64,000 nt of DNA. Origin: Rhizobium laguerreae (lineage in GTDB: Bacteria > Pseudomonadota > Alphaproteobacteria > Rhizobiales > Rhizobiaceae). The notes under the pieces were generated by a model. The model worked only from the letters and a program-made list of their open reading frames with translations, ran no database searches and was not told the DNA's origin. This document shows positions 35,275 to 44,710 of this stretch, piece after piece (within the stretch, counting starts at the first letter, position 1; every line of letters starts with the position of its first letter). A program made the translations under genes and the position numbers. The stretch lies in contig NZ_MRDM01000014.1 of NCBI RefSeq assembly GCF_002008165.1, positions 1,221,032 through 1,285,031 on the forward strand. Reading direction: 5' to 3'.

Positions 35275-35308
35275 CAACGCCCGCCGCGCAGACTGCGGGC
35301 GTTGTTTT
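35275..35308 (+). terminator. Rho-independent terminator after the rapA-like gene
   Basis: Perfect 10-bp stem CAACGCCCGC (35275-35284) / GCGGGCGTTG (35295-35304), 10-nt loop, followed by TTTT. It starts 23 nt past the stop codon. Classic intrinsic terminator. Confidence 0.85.
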
Positions 35309-35400
35309 ATGGAAATTGAATTCGGCCAAGTGAAAGAGCCGTAGCCGCTCAGCCTGTCGGCCAAAAGCTTGGAACTTTCTATAAGAACCAGCCTCGATGA

Positions 35401-36105
35401 TTACTTGCTGCAGCGCTGTCGGAACCGCGCCGTCGCGACCTCTCCGACGTTTGTCCAGCTGCGATCGAAGATCGGGCGGAGCTGTGGGCTGATCTCTCTT
35501 ATCGTGGCATTGACCCTGCAACGATCGCCCCGTTTCAGCATGGTCATGAGATCGCTATCGAGCGCGCGCTCTGCCGCGGCGAGTGTTGCATCGGTGAGAT
35601 CGTTCCAGAAATAAAATCGCGTCAGGATCATCACCTGGTCGTACGGCGCAAGCGCAACCGAACGCTTCATCATTGCTGCGATCGAGGACGGCTCTTCCGC
35701 AATGGTCGATTGCACCGCAGCAAGACGAAGCCAAAAATTGCTGTTCGTCGGCATGCACGAAAGCGCATGCCGCAGATACTGGCGCGCACTCGAGGCCGCA
35801 GCGGCCCAGCCGTCGTAATTGACATTGACATTCTGCCGATCGAGTTGCGCCAGAACGAGGGTTACGCCAGCAGCCACGATGTCGGATCGACAATAGTGTC
35901 CGTCAACGACCTCGACACTGCGCGACGCATATTTGGTCACGACATCATCCGCAACGGTCTCGCCACGCTCGATCCTTTCGGCGACGATCGAGATGCTGGC
36001 CGTTCTTATCGAAGCGTAGAGCTCTCGACCGGCCAGCACCACCAAGACGACGGTGACGATAACGAAGGCGATCCTGGTAATCGAAACGGACTGACTGCGG
36101 AACAT
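35401..36105 (-). CDS. Membrane-anchored protein of unknown function in the EPS export operon
   Basis: A 234-residue protein with one N-terminal membrane helix (IAFVIVTVVLVVLAG, residues 12-27) and a periplasmic helical domain of ~190 residues with four or five cysteines (HYCRSD, SCMPTN, DRCRVN, RQRCSK). The helix pairs in the middle (LRLAAVQSTIAEEPSSIAAM, ALAPYDQVMILTRF) look TPR-like. Its ATG shares a base with the stop of the pssP-like gene, so the two are translationally coupled and it likely helps EPS polymerisation or export. No family recognised. Confidence 0.65.
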   Translation of the reverse strand: MFRSQSVSITRIAFVIVTVVLVVLAGRELYASIRTASISIVAERIERGETVADDVVTKYASRSVEVVDGHYCRSDIVAAGVTLVLAQLDRQNVNVNYDGWAAAASSARQYLRHALSCMPTNSNFWLRLAAVQSTIAEEPSSIAAMMKRSVALAPYDQVMILTRFYFWNDLTDATLAAAERALDSDLMTMLKRGDRCRVNATIREISPQLRPIFDRSWTNVGEVATARFRQRCSK

Positions 36106-38381
36106 CAGCTTTCGGTATAGTATCGCGAATAACGCTTATAATAATATTCGCTCGAACCGAATGTCCGGTAGAGTTTCATCTGCGACGGGTCGACCTTGGT
36201 CAAGATAGTACCGACGCATTTCGCATAGAGTTCCGGCTCGGACAGCAGGGTCGACTGCACGACCTTGCGCGATGTTTTTCCCCACTCGATAACGAAAACC
36301 ACCGCATCGAGCTTCGAATTGATAGCGCGCGCATCCACAACCGGCGCTAGGGGTGGCAGGTCGACGATAATATAGTCGAAGCTTTGACGCGCCGTTTCAA
36401 GAAGCTGATCCATCCCGCGTGACGCGAGTAGCTCCGACGAATGCGGAACACGATATCTTGCCACCGTCGGCAAAAATGCGAGCTTTGTTTTTGGATCGAG
36501 AAGGATCAGATCCTTGAGCGGACGGCTGTCGACGATCGCCTCGAGCAAGCCGGCCTCGGCATGGCGGCCGATCGCCCGGGTGGCGCCGGGATTGCGCATA
36601 TCGCCATCGATAAGCAGGCAACGCGCACCCTGCATTGCCAGGAGCTTGGCAAAATTGATGGATGTCGTCGACTTCCCCTCGCCGGGCAAGCTCGACACGA
36701 CACCGATGACCTTACAGCGCTGATCGGCAGCACTGAGGTCGATGGCAATCTTGGCGCTTCGAAGCGTCTCGGCAAATGCCGAGAGCGGATGCTCCTCGAC
36801 ATAGGTCGTCGTCTTTCCACCCCTGGCGATGCTTCGCGGATTGCTGGGATCAACGAGCGTCGAATCGTCGACGTTGTTTTCAATCAGCGGCATGACACCG
36901 AGAGACTCGACATCGAGCACGTCCCGAACATCATCGCCGGTGCGGAAGAACCGATCCCGGAATTCGCGGAAGGCAGCTATACCACTTCCAAATGCACATC
37001 CCACGAACATAGCGAAAGCAACCACGAGAGCTCTCTTCGGAGCGCTCGGCTTCGTCGGCGTCTCCGCCGTCGTGATGATGCGCGCAGCGGTAATCGGAAA
37101 GCTCTGCTGCTGAATTGCTTCCTGGTAGCGCGTCAAGAAGCTCTGATAAAGATTCTTATAGGTATCGCGCGTACGCTCGAGCTCGCGAAGCTGCACCTGC
37201 GTTTCGCCAGCCGTTGCGGCAACGCCCGTCGCCTGCGTGACACTGTCGCGCAAAGAATTTTCCCGCGACTTTGCGACCTGCAGCTCGCTCTGGTAGCTCT
37301 CGGCGATGCGGTTCAACTCATCGAACATGAGCCTTTTATATTCTTCCATTTCCGCACGAAGCCGAACCGCCTGGACGTGATCGGGACCGAGCCGCGCCTC
37401 AATTTCGGTCTCGAGCTTGGAAGCCTCCAGATATTTCTTGCGCAGGTCGTTCGAAATGGAGCTATCGAGCACATCCGTGACGATCGCATCGGTCTGCTTG
37501 GCGTCGATGATCGACTTGACGCGCGCATATCTTGCCTCGGCCTTCGCCGTCTCGGCCTGCGCATTGATCAATTGGGTATTGATCTCGGAAAGCTGCTGCT
37601 CGCTGATCAGCGTACCGGATCCGGCCTCGACAAGCCCATGCTCGCCGCGGAATTTCTGAACCGCAAGGTCGGTGTCCAGCGCCTGCTGCCGGAGCTCTTC
37701 GATACGCTCCTGCAGCCACTGGCCGGCCCGGCGTGTCGCCTCGTATTTCGAATTGAGCTTGTCGACGAGATAGACGTCGGCGATCGCAGCCGCGATATCA
37801 CGCGCCAGATCGGGCGACTGCGCGGTATAGCTGACATCGAGTACATAGGAGCGACCGACGCGTTCGACGTCGATGTTGCCCGCGACGGTCTCCGCAGCGC
37901 TTCGCCGTTTCCTTTCCGGATCGGGTGCGACGGCTGCGTCATCGGCAAACCATGACCGAAAATTCACGAAGGATTTCAACGTTGAAACAGAAAAAAGCGA
38001 GCTTTTCGGTGCCGTGAACACCGGATTGTCGACGAGTTTCAGTTTATCGACAACAGCATAGGCGATGGTGTCGGACTTCAAAAGCTCGACCTGACTGAGG
38101 ACAGTACCTTCGTCATCGTCCATCTGGCCGAAAGCCGCCAGCTGATTGATCACCTGACTATCGCTGCGGTCGATCAGCACGCTGGTGTCGGCGGTGTAGA
38201 CAGGCACCGAAGTCAACACATACACAATGCCGAGAATGGCAAAGGCGAAACCGCACGCCGCAACCATCCGCCACTGTCGGCGGGCGATTGCGATGAGCTT
38301 GTCGAAATCGATGAAATCAGCATCATTTCCGGTATCGCGGGAGGGGTCGATACGCGGCGTAAGTTTATCTGGCGATAGCAA
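36105..38381 (-). CDS. pssP: EPS co-polymerase / BY-kinase (PssP, ExoP/Wzc family)
   Basis: A 758-residue protein with the Wzz domain at the N-terminus (first helix ~residue 38, periplasmic coiled coils ~180-420, second helix ~445 with PSAPKRALVVAFAMFVGCAF). The cytoplasmic tyrosine kinase domain has Walker A SSLPGEGKSTTS, Walker A' LLIDGDMRNPGA and Walker B IIVDLPPLAPVVDA. The C-terminal tail is tyrosine-rich (EYYYKRYSRYYTES), the autophosphorylation cluster. It controls chain length and couples polymerisation to export with the Wza protein. Length agrees with R. leguminosarum PssP (about 746). Confidence 0.88.
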   Translation of the reverse strand: MLSPDKLTPRIDPSRDTGNDADFIDFDKLIAIARRQWRMVAACGFAFAILGIVYVLTSVPVYTADTSVLIDRSDSQVINQLAAFGQMDDDEGTVLSQVELLKSDTIAYAVVDKLKLVDNPVFTAPKSSLFSVSTLKSFVNFRSWFADDAAVAPDPERKRRSAAETVAGNIDVERVGRSYVLDVSYTAQSPDLARDIAAAIADVYLVDKLNSKYEATRRAGQWLQERIEELRQQALDTDLAVQKFRGEHGLVEAGSGTLISEQQLSEINTQLINAQAETAKAEARYARVKSIIDAKQTDAIVTDVLDSSISNDLRKKYLEASKLETEIEARLGPDHVQAVRLRAEMEEYKRLMFDELNRIAESYQSELQVAKSRENSLRDSVTQATGVAATAGETQVQLRELERTRDTYKNLYQSFLTRYQEAIQQQSFPITAARIITTAETPTKPSAPKRALVVAFAMFVGCAFGSGIAAFREFRDRFFRTGDDVRDVLDVESLGVMPLIENNVDDSTLVDPSNPRSIARGGKTTTYVEEHPLSAFAETLRSAKIAIDLSAADQRCKVIGVVSSLPGEGKSTTSINFAKLLAMQGARCLLIDGDMRNPGATRAIGRHAEAGLLEAIVDSRPLKDLILLDPKTKLAFLPTVARYRVPHSSELLASRGMDQLLETARQSFDYIIVDLPPLAPVVDARAINSKLDAVVFVIEWGKTSRKVVQSTLLSEPELYAKCVGTILTKVDPSQMKLYRTFGSSEYYYKRYSRYYTES

Positions 38382-38435
38382 TTTCGATCTCCAACAAATG
38401 CGTCAAGCGCTAAGATCTAAGGGCAATTCCAGCTA

Positions 38436-39086
38436 TTATATGACCGGGATACTAACACTAGTCGATTCCGCCGAGTCAGACGACTGCCCTGCCCCAGCAT
38501 TCGAAACCTTCAGCGTACCGGCAGTTGTCTCGCTGCCGTCAAACGGCGTACCGTCGTCCGCTCCCGGCCCCGTCCGGCCAATCGATCCATTGTTGCCGAT
38601 GCCGGATGCGGCGGCTGCAGAACTTCCACCCGGGCCGAGCGCCGCGGTTCCGCCTTCGGCGAGAACCTTCGCAAAGGCGGCAAGGAGCGGTGCAAGATTC
38701 GGATCGGCGCTCGCCGCCTCGGCGACGGCTTTTTCGATGGCCAGCTTGAATAGCGGATCCGTTACCTGGCAGCTGTTTGCGGCCCGTCCAAGACCGGAAC
38801 CGATAGCAGCCATCTGTGCGGCATCGGCTTTCTTGGCCTGCTCGATTACCGGCGACAGCGCGTCATTGCTGCTCCCAACCAGCGCTCGGACGCTCGATGA
38901 CAAAACCAGCGGATCGGAGATATCAAGCAGAACGGCTGGGTTGGCCGTAAATCCACTGATATCGACGGAAGTCAGATTTGAAAGCCTCACGCAAGCTGCC
39001 GCAAAAGCGCTTGAATTCATGCCGGTAAACATCGCGACGGCAATTCCGCTATATGCAAGCTTACGATAAACACCAGACCTTGCCAT
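38436..39086 (-). CDS. Exported protein of unknown function in the pssO position
   Basis: A 216-residue protein starting at ATG 39086 (AAGGGCG about 6 nt upstream); ATGs at 39101 and 39128 are alternatives. A signal peptide is clear (LAYSGIAVAMFTGMNSSAFA, cut after AFA). The mature part has two cysteines (AACVRL and NSCQVT), an Ala-rich helical middle and a low-complexity Gly/Ser tail. It lies between the Wza-like and Wzc-like genes, the place of pssO in R. leguminosarum, but I cannot confirm sequence similarity to PssO by eye. Probably periplasmic or surface-exposed and tied to EPS export. Confidence 0.65.
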   Translation of the reverse strand: MARSGVYRKLAYSGIAVAMFTGMNSSAFAAACVRLSNLTSVDISGFTANPAVLLDISDPLVLSSSVRALVGSSNDALSPVIEQAKKADAAQMAAIGSGLGRAANSCQVTDPLFKLAIEKAVAEAASADPNLAPLLAAFAKVLAEGGTAALGPGGSSAAAASGIGNNGSIGRTGPGADDGTPFDGSETTAGTLKVSNAGAGQSSDSAESTSVSIPVI

Positions 39087-39165
39087 AACCACGCCCTTCA
39101 TCAAATCCGCTATATAGGCCGCCGTCATTGATCACTCGCGATCGATGACAGCCCGCCTATTTCAA

Positions 39166-40377
39166 TCAATTTCCAAGATCCTGTACCGCGTTACTGGTAT
39201 CGTTCGCATCGTCGGCTACTCCGGAAACAGTGGATGATACCGAGTTCACGATGTCAAGGAACTTGACCAGTTCGACAGAGTCCGAATTGGAAATATAGAT
39301 AATATCCTTGTCTTCCATCTTGAATTGCTGAACAGCAAACAGGGTTGCCGGGTCGCGCATATTCGCACGAATGATCACCGGAACCATTTCACCAGAAAAT
39401 CTCGTCGTGTCCACATGCATCGCTTGAACCGTTTTCTTCGGGACAAGACGATAGAGCAGGACCTGAGCCGGGTCGGCGCGGTCGTCGCGTAGGCCGCCCG
39501 CCTTGGCGATTGCCTCTCCAAGGGTCAGGTTGGACTCTTCGAAATCGAAGCGACCGCTGACGCCTGCGGCACCGAGCGCAAGATAGGTGCGGCGCTCATG
39601 ATCGATCGAGATCGTATCATCCGGCGCAACATAGATATTTTCGGCCGGGTTCTTCAACAGCGTAGTGTAGGCGACGGTTGCCGTCTTGCCGCGGCGCTGC
39701 AGCGTCACATTCGTTTCGATATTGTTGGTCGTCAAACCGCCCGCGGCGGAAATGATATCGAGAACACGCTCACCGGCCGGGCTGATCTCGACGCGCTGGG
39801 GATTGTTGACATCACCGAGCACAGCAACCTGACTGGAGCGGCTTGTCGTTGTCGTGATAACCACCTGCGGTTCGATCGCGCGGCTCGCCAGGCGATCCTC
39901 GACGTCCTGCTCCACGGTCTCCTTCAGGCGACCGGCAGCCGGAACCCGACCCGCATAGGGAATTGTGATCGTTCCGTTTCTATCGATGGTCTGCTCCGGC
40001 AGCGAAATGTAATTGCCGGGTCGGCTACCTGCATCGGACGGAATGAAGAGGCCGCCCGACTGAGCTTCGAAGATGGCGACCTGGACGACGTCGCCGTAAC
40101 CGAGCGGAATTTCAGGCGCCCCGCCTCGACCTCCACCAAACCCTTTGAACGATGTCGGCTGGGGAGCGGTAAAATACGACAGGACGTTCTTGCTGAGATC
40201 AACCAGGGCGTAGTCAATACCGACGCGACGTTCCTTGGTTGTCACTTTGACCGCCGCATCTCGATCAACGTCTTTGTGATCGGGACCGGATCTTGGCAAC
40301 GAGGTGCAGCTTGCCAATATAGTCGTTAGCGCTACAACAATGGCGACGCGTGTACTACCGATACGAGAACAACCCAT
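39166..40377 (-). CDS. pssN: Polysaccharide export outer-membrane lipoprotein (PssN, Wza family)
   Basis: A 403-residue lipoprotein from ATG 40377 (an earlier start at 40434 adds 19 residues ahead of the signal). Lipobox LASC near residue 25. Conserved Wza-family segments are IPLGYGDVVQVAIFE, ISLPEQTIDRNGTITIPYAGRVPAAG and the SLBB-domain-like QVAVLGDVNNPQRVEI, plus LTLGEAIAKAGGL. It would form the outer-membrane part of the export channel and work with the PssP-like protein. Upstream, 287 nt separate it from the polymerase gene end, so it may have its own promoter. Confidence 0.87.
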   Translation of the reverse strand: MGCSRIGSTRVAIVVALTTILASCTSLPRSGPDHKDVDRDAAVKVTTKERRVGIDYALVDLSKNVLSYFTAPQPTSFKGFGGGRGGAPEIPLGYGDVVQVAIFEAQSGGLFIPSDAGSRPGNYISLPEQTIDRNGTITIPYAGRVPAAGRLKETVEQDVEDRLASRAIEPQVVITTTTSRSSQVAVLGDVNNPQRVEISPAGERVLDIISAAGGLTTNNIETNVTLQRRGKTATVAYTTLLKNPAENIYVAPDDTISIDHERRTYLALGAAGVSGRFDFEESNLTLGEAIAKAGGLRDDRADPAQVLLYRLVPKKTVQAMHVDTTRFSGEMVPVIIRANMRDPATLFAVQQFKMEDKDIIYISNSDSVELVKFLDIVNSVSSTVSGVADDANDTSNAVQDLGN

Positions 40378-40664
40378 AGAATACCCTGCGTTTACGCCCC
40401 TGAAGCTACTGCCCCGCAATCTGACAAAATACAAGACAATCCCCGATCAATAACACTTAAAGCCGATTAACATTCCCCTAACTGTGGCAGGCTGGCAACG
40501 CCGAGCCCCTTAGGAAGCGAAAAACGACTTCGGTCCGACTTTTTGCGTCGCAACAATCCGAAGGCTGCACCCGCTATAAAATTTCTGGGGTTTCAGAGTC
40601 AACCGTTCGCACCTGCACAATCGATCTTTTCCGAAAATCTTATTAAAATCCATCCATTTAAACT

Positions 40665-42089
40665 TTACGTGGTTAACGGCCGCTCATATGCCATGTCCGC
40701 CTCTCCGTTGCTGCGTCCCAGACATATCGCGACAACAGCACTCAGGAAGGCGGAGTAAAACACCGCAAAACCCGGTATCTGCAGCGAAAAATCGACCGCC
40801 GCATGAAGGGCGACCAAAACGGTCGCCGCCAGGCCAAGAAGCACATAGTGCCTGAGACGCCGTCTTTGGGCGAACCCGCGCAGGAACACTCTGGCAAGCA
40901 CCGAGAAGGCAAAGACCGTCGCAATCGGGAACAATATTCCGAGGCCTAGAAATCCTTCGAGATAGAAATTATGCGCGCGGTCGAAGACTCCGAAAATTCC
41001 GCAGGCCGGATCGCGGTAGGCGGAAAACACGGTCCGGAAAGTTCCGAGCCCCGTTCCTGTCAACCAATGATCCGAAATGGCACGCCATATGCCAGGCAGA
41101 ATGCAAAACCGATCATCATCCTCGAGTCGCCGCTCTTGCGCGCGCAATATCGCCTGGCCCGCAAACACCGTCAGCAGCAGTACGACGAAACCAATCGCCG
41201 AGAGGAGTATCAGCAACGAACGCCATCTTGGCGCCGGTCTCAGATGACGCCTCGAGCCGTTCCAATTGAGGACAAGCCATGGAAAATAGATGAGAGCGGC
41301 AACAAAGGTCGCAAATATCCCGGCGCGCGAGCGGCTTAGCATCAGCGCGGTGAAGCATGCGCACAAGAGCAGGATATAGATCCACGATCTCAAGAGAAGC
41401 GCGTTTCGGCCCGGTTCGCCCGGCGGATAGTTTGAATAGGAACGAGCTATGTCCCTGACCAGGGTCAGCATCAGCAGCGTTCCAAGCCCGAGGAAGGTCG
41501 CGGCGGTATTGCGGTTGACGAAGACCGCAGTCAGGCTGTCGAGGTAGGCGCGTTTCTCCACGACAATCAGGATGTTGGGAAACAGCAAAAACTGCAGAAG
41601 GCCGAAAACAGCGACAATGCCCGCCGTAAGCCCGAGCCCCGTCAGCACTTTCCGCGCGCGCTGATCGGTATCGCATAAGAGCAGCCCGGTCAGAAATGTG
41701 ACGAAAGGCAGGGCGATCCACAGGATCGACGCAAGCGTGTCGGCCGGTTCGACCGAGATCGCTGCGTACTGGACACCTGCCAGATCACGCGCAGCACTCC
41801 AGGCAGGATTGGCCAACCAATTGGAAGGCAGTTCGATGGTCTGGATGAACGTCCAGCCTGTCAGCACGACGAGTAGAAACAAAGCGATGCTGAAAACCGA
41901 TCTGGTCTGCCTCGGCTCCCCGAACAACAGCGCGGAAATAATCGCCAGCACAAACATTCCGATTGCAGCGAAGGCGAAGGGAAAGGGCGTGACGCTTCCG
42001 AACGGAATAAAAGTCAATATCACCAGGCAAATGAAGACAACGAGGATCACCTCCCGCATGATCTGCCTGTTGATGAGGTTGGATAACAT
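40665..42089 (-). CDS. O-antigen ligase / Wzy-type polymerase family membrane protein (PssT-like)
   Basis: A 474-residue protein with about 12 membrane helices. The Wzy_C/ligase signature is visible: ALMLSRSRAGIFATFVAALI, then a large periplasmic loop with SDHWLTGTGLGTFRTVF and DRAHNFYLEGFLGLGI, carrying the key His. The family polymerises repeat units or ligates glycans. It heads a minus-strand series with the Wza- and Wzc-like genes in the same order as pssT-pssN-pssO-pssP, so EPS polymerase is the best guess, though PssT itself is a different-looking 12-helix protein and I have not compared them. Symbol withheld for that reason. Confidence 0.8.
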   Translation of the reverse strand: MLSNLINRQIMREVILVVFICLVILTFIPFGSVTPFPFAFAAIGMFVLAIISALLFGEPRQTRSVFSIALFLLVVLTGWTFIQTIELPSNWLANPAWSAARDLAGVQYAAISVEPADTLASILWIALPFVTFLTGLLLCDTDQRARKVLTGLGLTAGIVAVFGLLQFLLFPNILIVVEKRAYLDSLTAVFVNRNTAATFLGLGTLLMLTLVRDIARSYSNYPPGEPGRNALLLRSWIYILLLCACFTALMLSRSRAGIFATFVAALIYFPWLVLNWNGSRRHLRPAPRWRSLLILLSAIGFVVLLLTVFAGQAILRAQERRLEDDDRFCILPGIWRAISDHWLTGTGLGTFRTVFSAYRDPACGIFGVFDRAHNFYLEGFLGLGILFPIATVFAFSVLARVFLRGFAQRRRLRHYVLLGLAATVLVALHAAVDFSLQIPGFAVFYSAFLSAVVAICLGRSNGEADMAYERPLTT

Positions 42090-42396
42090 TTGAATTCGCT
42101 CACCGGCAGCAGCGGGAATGAGGGGCCTACAACCAGTACGGTCAATATTCCCGTACTAACATAAGTTGCATATCAAGCGCCTGCGTGTTAAAGTGCAACA
42201 GAATTCCACATCATTTAAAATTGTCGCGAAACGTTTAAATCAATCGAGACAAGCCCTGGCTATGCTCCTTGAAGCAGCAGGAACGGGACAGACGTTCTGC
42301 AGCCAATACTTGGCAGATCACTAAGTCGCCATGCCATTGACTGAGACAAAAGGCAAGCCTGATCTCAATCGGTTGCCCGTAACGGGGATTTAAGAG
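42090..42396. other. Divergent spacer between the polymerase gene and a transglutaminase-like gene
   Basis: A 307-nt stretch separating two divergent genes. Locally AT-rich around 42160-42240 (TGTTAAAGTGCAACAG, CATTTAAAATTG), so promoters for both directions probably lie here. No inverted repeat or small gene was recognised. GGGATTTAAGAG ends 4 nt before the ATG at 42397. Confidence 0.4.
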
Positions 42397-42996
42397 ATGA
42401 AGAAAACAGTCGTTACACTTCTGGCACTGGCCTTTACAGCAGGCAATGCATGCTCGGCATTTGCCGCCGGTCCCGCAAGTTTTGCCCGCGGTCTGACCGG
42501 TAGTTCGGCGGTCAGTTATATCTCTGAAAAAGGCACGATCATTCCACCTTTCGCCCAGGTGCTGTTCTGCGCCCAGAACCCGACTGAATGCCGCGATAAC
42601 AATGGTTTGGCGGTCGTTGCGATGACTGACAAGCAAATGCTGCAACTGAAGGACGTCAACACCGCCGTCAATCGTACGATGATCGGCCGGAACGACCCCC
42701 GCAACGAACTGAATGGCGACGTCTGGAAGGTGAATGTGCGCAGCGGCGACTGCGAAGATTTCGCATTGACCAAACGCAGCCGGCTGATCGCGATGGGCTG
42801 GTCGTCGCGCGCTTTGCGGATCGCGACGGCATATACGCCCTCCGGTGAAGGACACGCGGTCCTCGTCGTCAGAACCGACAAGGGCGATCTCGTGCTCGAC
42901 AACAGGAAAAGCAGCATCAAGAACTGGCGCGATACCGATCTGCGCTGGGACAAGATCCAATCGGGAACAGACCCCTATGTCTGGTACCGGCTATAA
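42397..42996 (+). CDS. Transglutaminase-like cysteine peptidase, exported (BTLCP family)
   Basis: A 199-residue protein with a signal peptide (LLALAFTAGNACSAFAA). The bacterial transglutaminase-like cysteine proteinase triad is present: Cys119 in SGDCEDFA, His153 in GEGHAVLVV and Asp168 in LVLDNR. These rhizobial proteins are periplasmic; related LapG-type proteases cut adhesins, but simple single-domain members like this have unknown substrates. The neighbouring EPS and adhesin genes make a role in surface remodelling plausible. A shorter relative without the catalytic residues is encoded at 54801. Confidence 0.85.
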   Translation: MKKTVVTLLALAFTAGNACSAFAAGPASFARGLTGSSAVSYISEKGTIIPPFAQVLFCAQNPTECRDNNGLAVVAMTDKQMLQLKDVNTAVNRTMIGRNDPRNELNGDVWKVNVRSGDCEDFALTKRSRLIAMGWSSRALRIATAYTPSGEGHAVLVVRTDKGDLVLDNRKSSIKNWRDTDLRWDKIQSGTDPYVWYRL

Positions 42997-43041
42997 CAGC
43001 CGAGACAGCGACATAGACTGATTGATCCTGTTTCCGGATTG

Positions 43042-43074
43042 AAGTCGAGCCTGCTCTGACGAGCCGCTCGACTT
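43042..43074 (+). other. Hairpin after the transglutaminase-like gene
   Basis: AAGTCGAGC (43042-43050) and GCTCGACTT (43066-43074) form a perfect 9-bp stem with a 15-nt loop, 46 nt past the stop. No T-run follows, so it is only a possible terminator. Confidence 0.35.
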
Positions 43075-43211
43075 GTCATATCGCCCACACAAACCTATGT
43101 TTGGGCTGTCGACGGGGCAGCGCGCGGCAAGTTGCGGTGCCCGGAGTTCGATTTCCGATGTGGGTTTCAGGCGATCTTCGGTATTGTCTTTTCGTCCAGA
43201 TTAACTATGAC

Positions 43212-43242
43212 GAACGTCATGCTGCGACGCAGCATGACGTTC
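43212..43242. promoter_or_regulatory. Perfect 15-bp inverted repeat before the UDP-glucose dehydrogenase gene
   Basis: GAACGTCATGCTGCG (43212-43226) and its exact reverse complement (43228-43242) are split by a single A. It ends 23 nt before the ATG at 43266. Its symmetry suits an operator for a dimeric repressor; as RNA it would be a very tight hairpin just before the ribosome binding site (GAGGGA). Confidence 0.6.
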
Positions 43243-43265
43243 TACTCTAATGATTTGAGGGAAAT

Positions 43266-44594
43266 ATGCGCATCACGATGATTGGATCAGGCTATGTCGG
43301 CCTCGTTTCAGGCGTTTGCTTTGCGGATTTCGGCCACGACGTCATCTGCGTGGACAAGGATCTGAGTAAGATCGAAGCCCTTCGCGAAGGCCGCATTCCG
43401 ATCTACGAGCCGGGCCTGGAGCAATTGGTCGCGGAAAATACCAGCACCGGCCGGCTATCGTTTTCGACGGATGTCGGCGAAAGCGTCCGCAGCGCCGATG
43501 TCGTGTTCATCGCAGTCGGCACGCCGTCCAGGCGCGGCGACGGCCACGCAGACCTTTCCTATGTCTACGCCGCGGCACGCGAGATTGCCACCTATGTGGA
43601 AGGCTTCACCGTTATCGTCACCAAGTCGACGGTGCCGGTCGGCACCGGAGACGAGGTCGAGCGCATCATGCGCGAAACCAATCCTGCGGCGGATGTCGCC
43701 GTCGTTTCCAATCCGGAATTCCTGCGTGAAGGTGCGGCGATCGAAGACTTCAAGCGTCCCGACCGTATCGTCGTCGGCCTGAACGACGACCGGGCTCGCG
43801 AAACCATGACCGAGGTCTACCGCCCGCTCTATCTCAACCAGGCCCCCTTGGTCTTCACCACCCGCCGCACCTCGGAACTGATCAAATATGCGGCCAATGC
43901 CTTTCTCGCGATGAAGATCACCTTCATCAACGAGATTGCCGATCTCTGCGAACGGGTCGACGCTAACGTCCAGGACGTTTCGCGCGGAATCGGTCTCGAC
44001 GGCCGTATCGGCTCCAAGTTCCTGCATGCCGGCCCGGGTTACGGCGGTTCGTGCTTCCCCAAGGATACGCTTGCCCTTGCCAAGACGGCGCAGGATTACG
44101 ACGCGCCGATGCGTCTCATCGAGACGACGATCTCGATCAATGACAACCGCAAGCGGGCGATGGGACGCAAAGTCATTTCGGCCGTCGGTGGAGACATTCG
44201 CGGCAAGAAGATCGCGATCCTCGGCCTGACCTTCAAGCCGAACACCGACGATATGCGCGACAGCCCGGCGATCGCAGTCATCCAGACCCTGCAGGACAAC
44301 GGCGCGCAAGTGGTCGGCTACGATCCCGAGGGCATGGAAAACGCCCGCAAGGTGATCGAGAACATCGAATATGCGAGCGGTCCCTATGAAGCGGCCGCTG
44401 GTGCGGATGCGCTTGTCATCGTCACCGAATGGAACCAGTTCCGCGCGCTCGATTTCAATCGCCTGAAGCAGTCGATGCGCGCTCCGATCCTGGTCGATCT
44501 GCGCAATATCTACCGCAGCGACGAGGTTCGCAAACACGGCTTTACCTATACCGGCATCGGCACCAACTTTTATCAGGAAGCGACCGGCGCCTGA
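43266..44594 (+). CDS. rkpK: UDP-glucose 6-dehydrogenase
   Basis: A 442-residue enzyme that oxidises UDP-glucose to UDP-glucuronate with two NAD. The NAD site GSGYVG is at residues 7-12 and the catalytic Cys263 in GGSCFPKDT; TKSTVPVGTG, NPEFLREG and the late GLTFKPNTDDMRDSPA are all family hallmarks, and the length is standard. Known as rkpK in rhizobia (ugd elsewhere). The product feeds glucuronate-containing EPS (PssDE), capsule and LPS, and with the epimerase at 53739 yields UDP-galacturonate. It stands alone with its own palindrome upstream and terminator downstream. Confidence 0.95.
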   Translation: MRITMIGSGYVGLVSGVCFADFGHDVICVDKDLSKIEALREGRIPIYEPGLEQLVAENTSTGRLSFSTDVGESVRSADVVFIAVGTPSRRGDGHADLSYVYAAAREIATYVEGFTVIVTKSTVPVGTGDEVERIMRETNPAADVAVVSNPEFLREGAAIEDFKRPDRIVVGLNDDRARETMTEVYRPLYLNQAPLVFTTRRTSELIKYAANAFLAMKITFINEIADLCERVDANVQDVSRGIGLDGRIGSKFLHAGPGYGGSCFPKDTLALAKTAQDYDAPMRLIETTISINDNRKRAMGRKVISAVGGDIRGKKIAILGLTFKPNTDDMRDSPAIAVIQTLQDNGAQVVGYDPEGMENARKVIENIEYASGPYEAAAGADALVIVTEWNQFRALDFNRLKQSMRAPILVDLRNIYRSDEVRKHGFTYTGIGTNFYQEATGA

Positions 44595-44623
44595 GATAGC
44601 CTCCTGAACATCTGATCGTCCTG

Positions 44624-44657
44624 ACGCCGCGGAGCATAATCCGCGGCGTTTGGTTTT
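44624..44657 (+). terminator. Rho-independent terminator after the UDP-glucose dehydrogenase gene
   Basis: ACGCCGCGG (44624-44632) / CCGCGGCGT (44641-44649), a perfect 9-bp stem with an 8-nt loop, followed by TTGGTTTT. It begins 30 nt past the stop. Confidence 0.8.
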
Positions 44658-44710
44658 GAGCATGACGCCGAAAATTGTAGGCGTTTTCGGACGACACCAT
44701 GCTCGCCGAT

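Noticed and set aside
36441..37955. Plus-strand open frame opposite the pssP-like gene
   Set aside because: Antisense shadow of the kinase and coiled-coil region.
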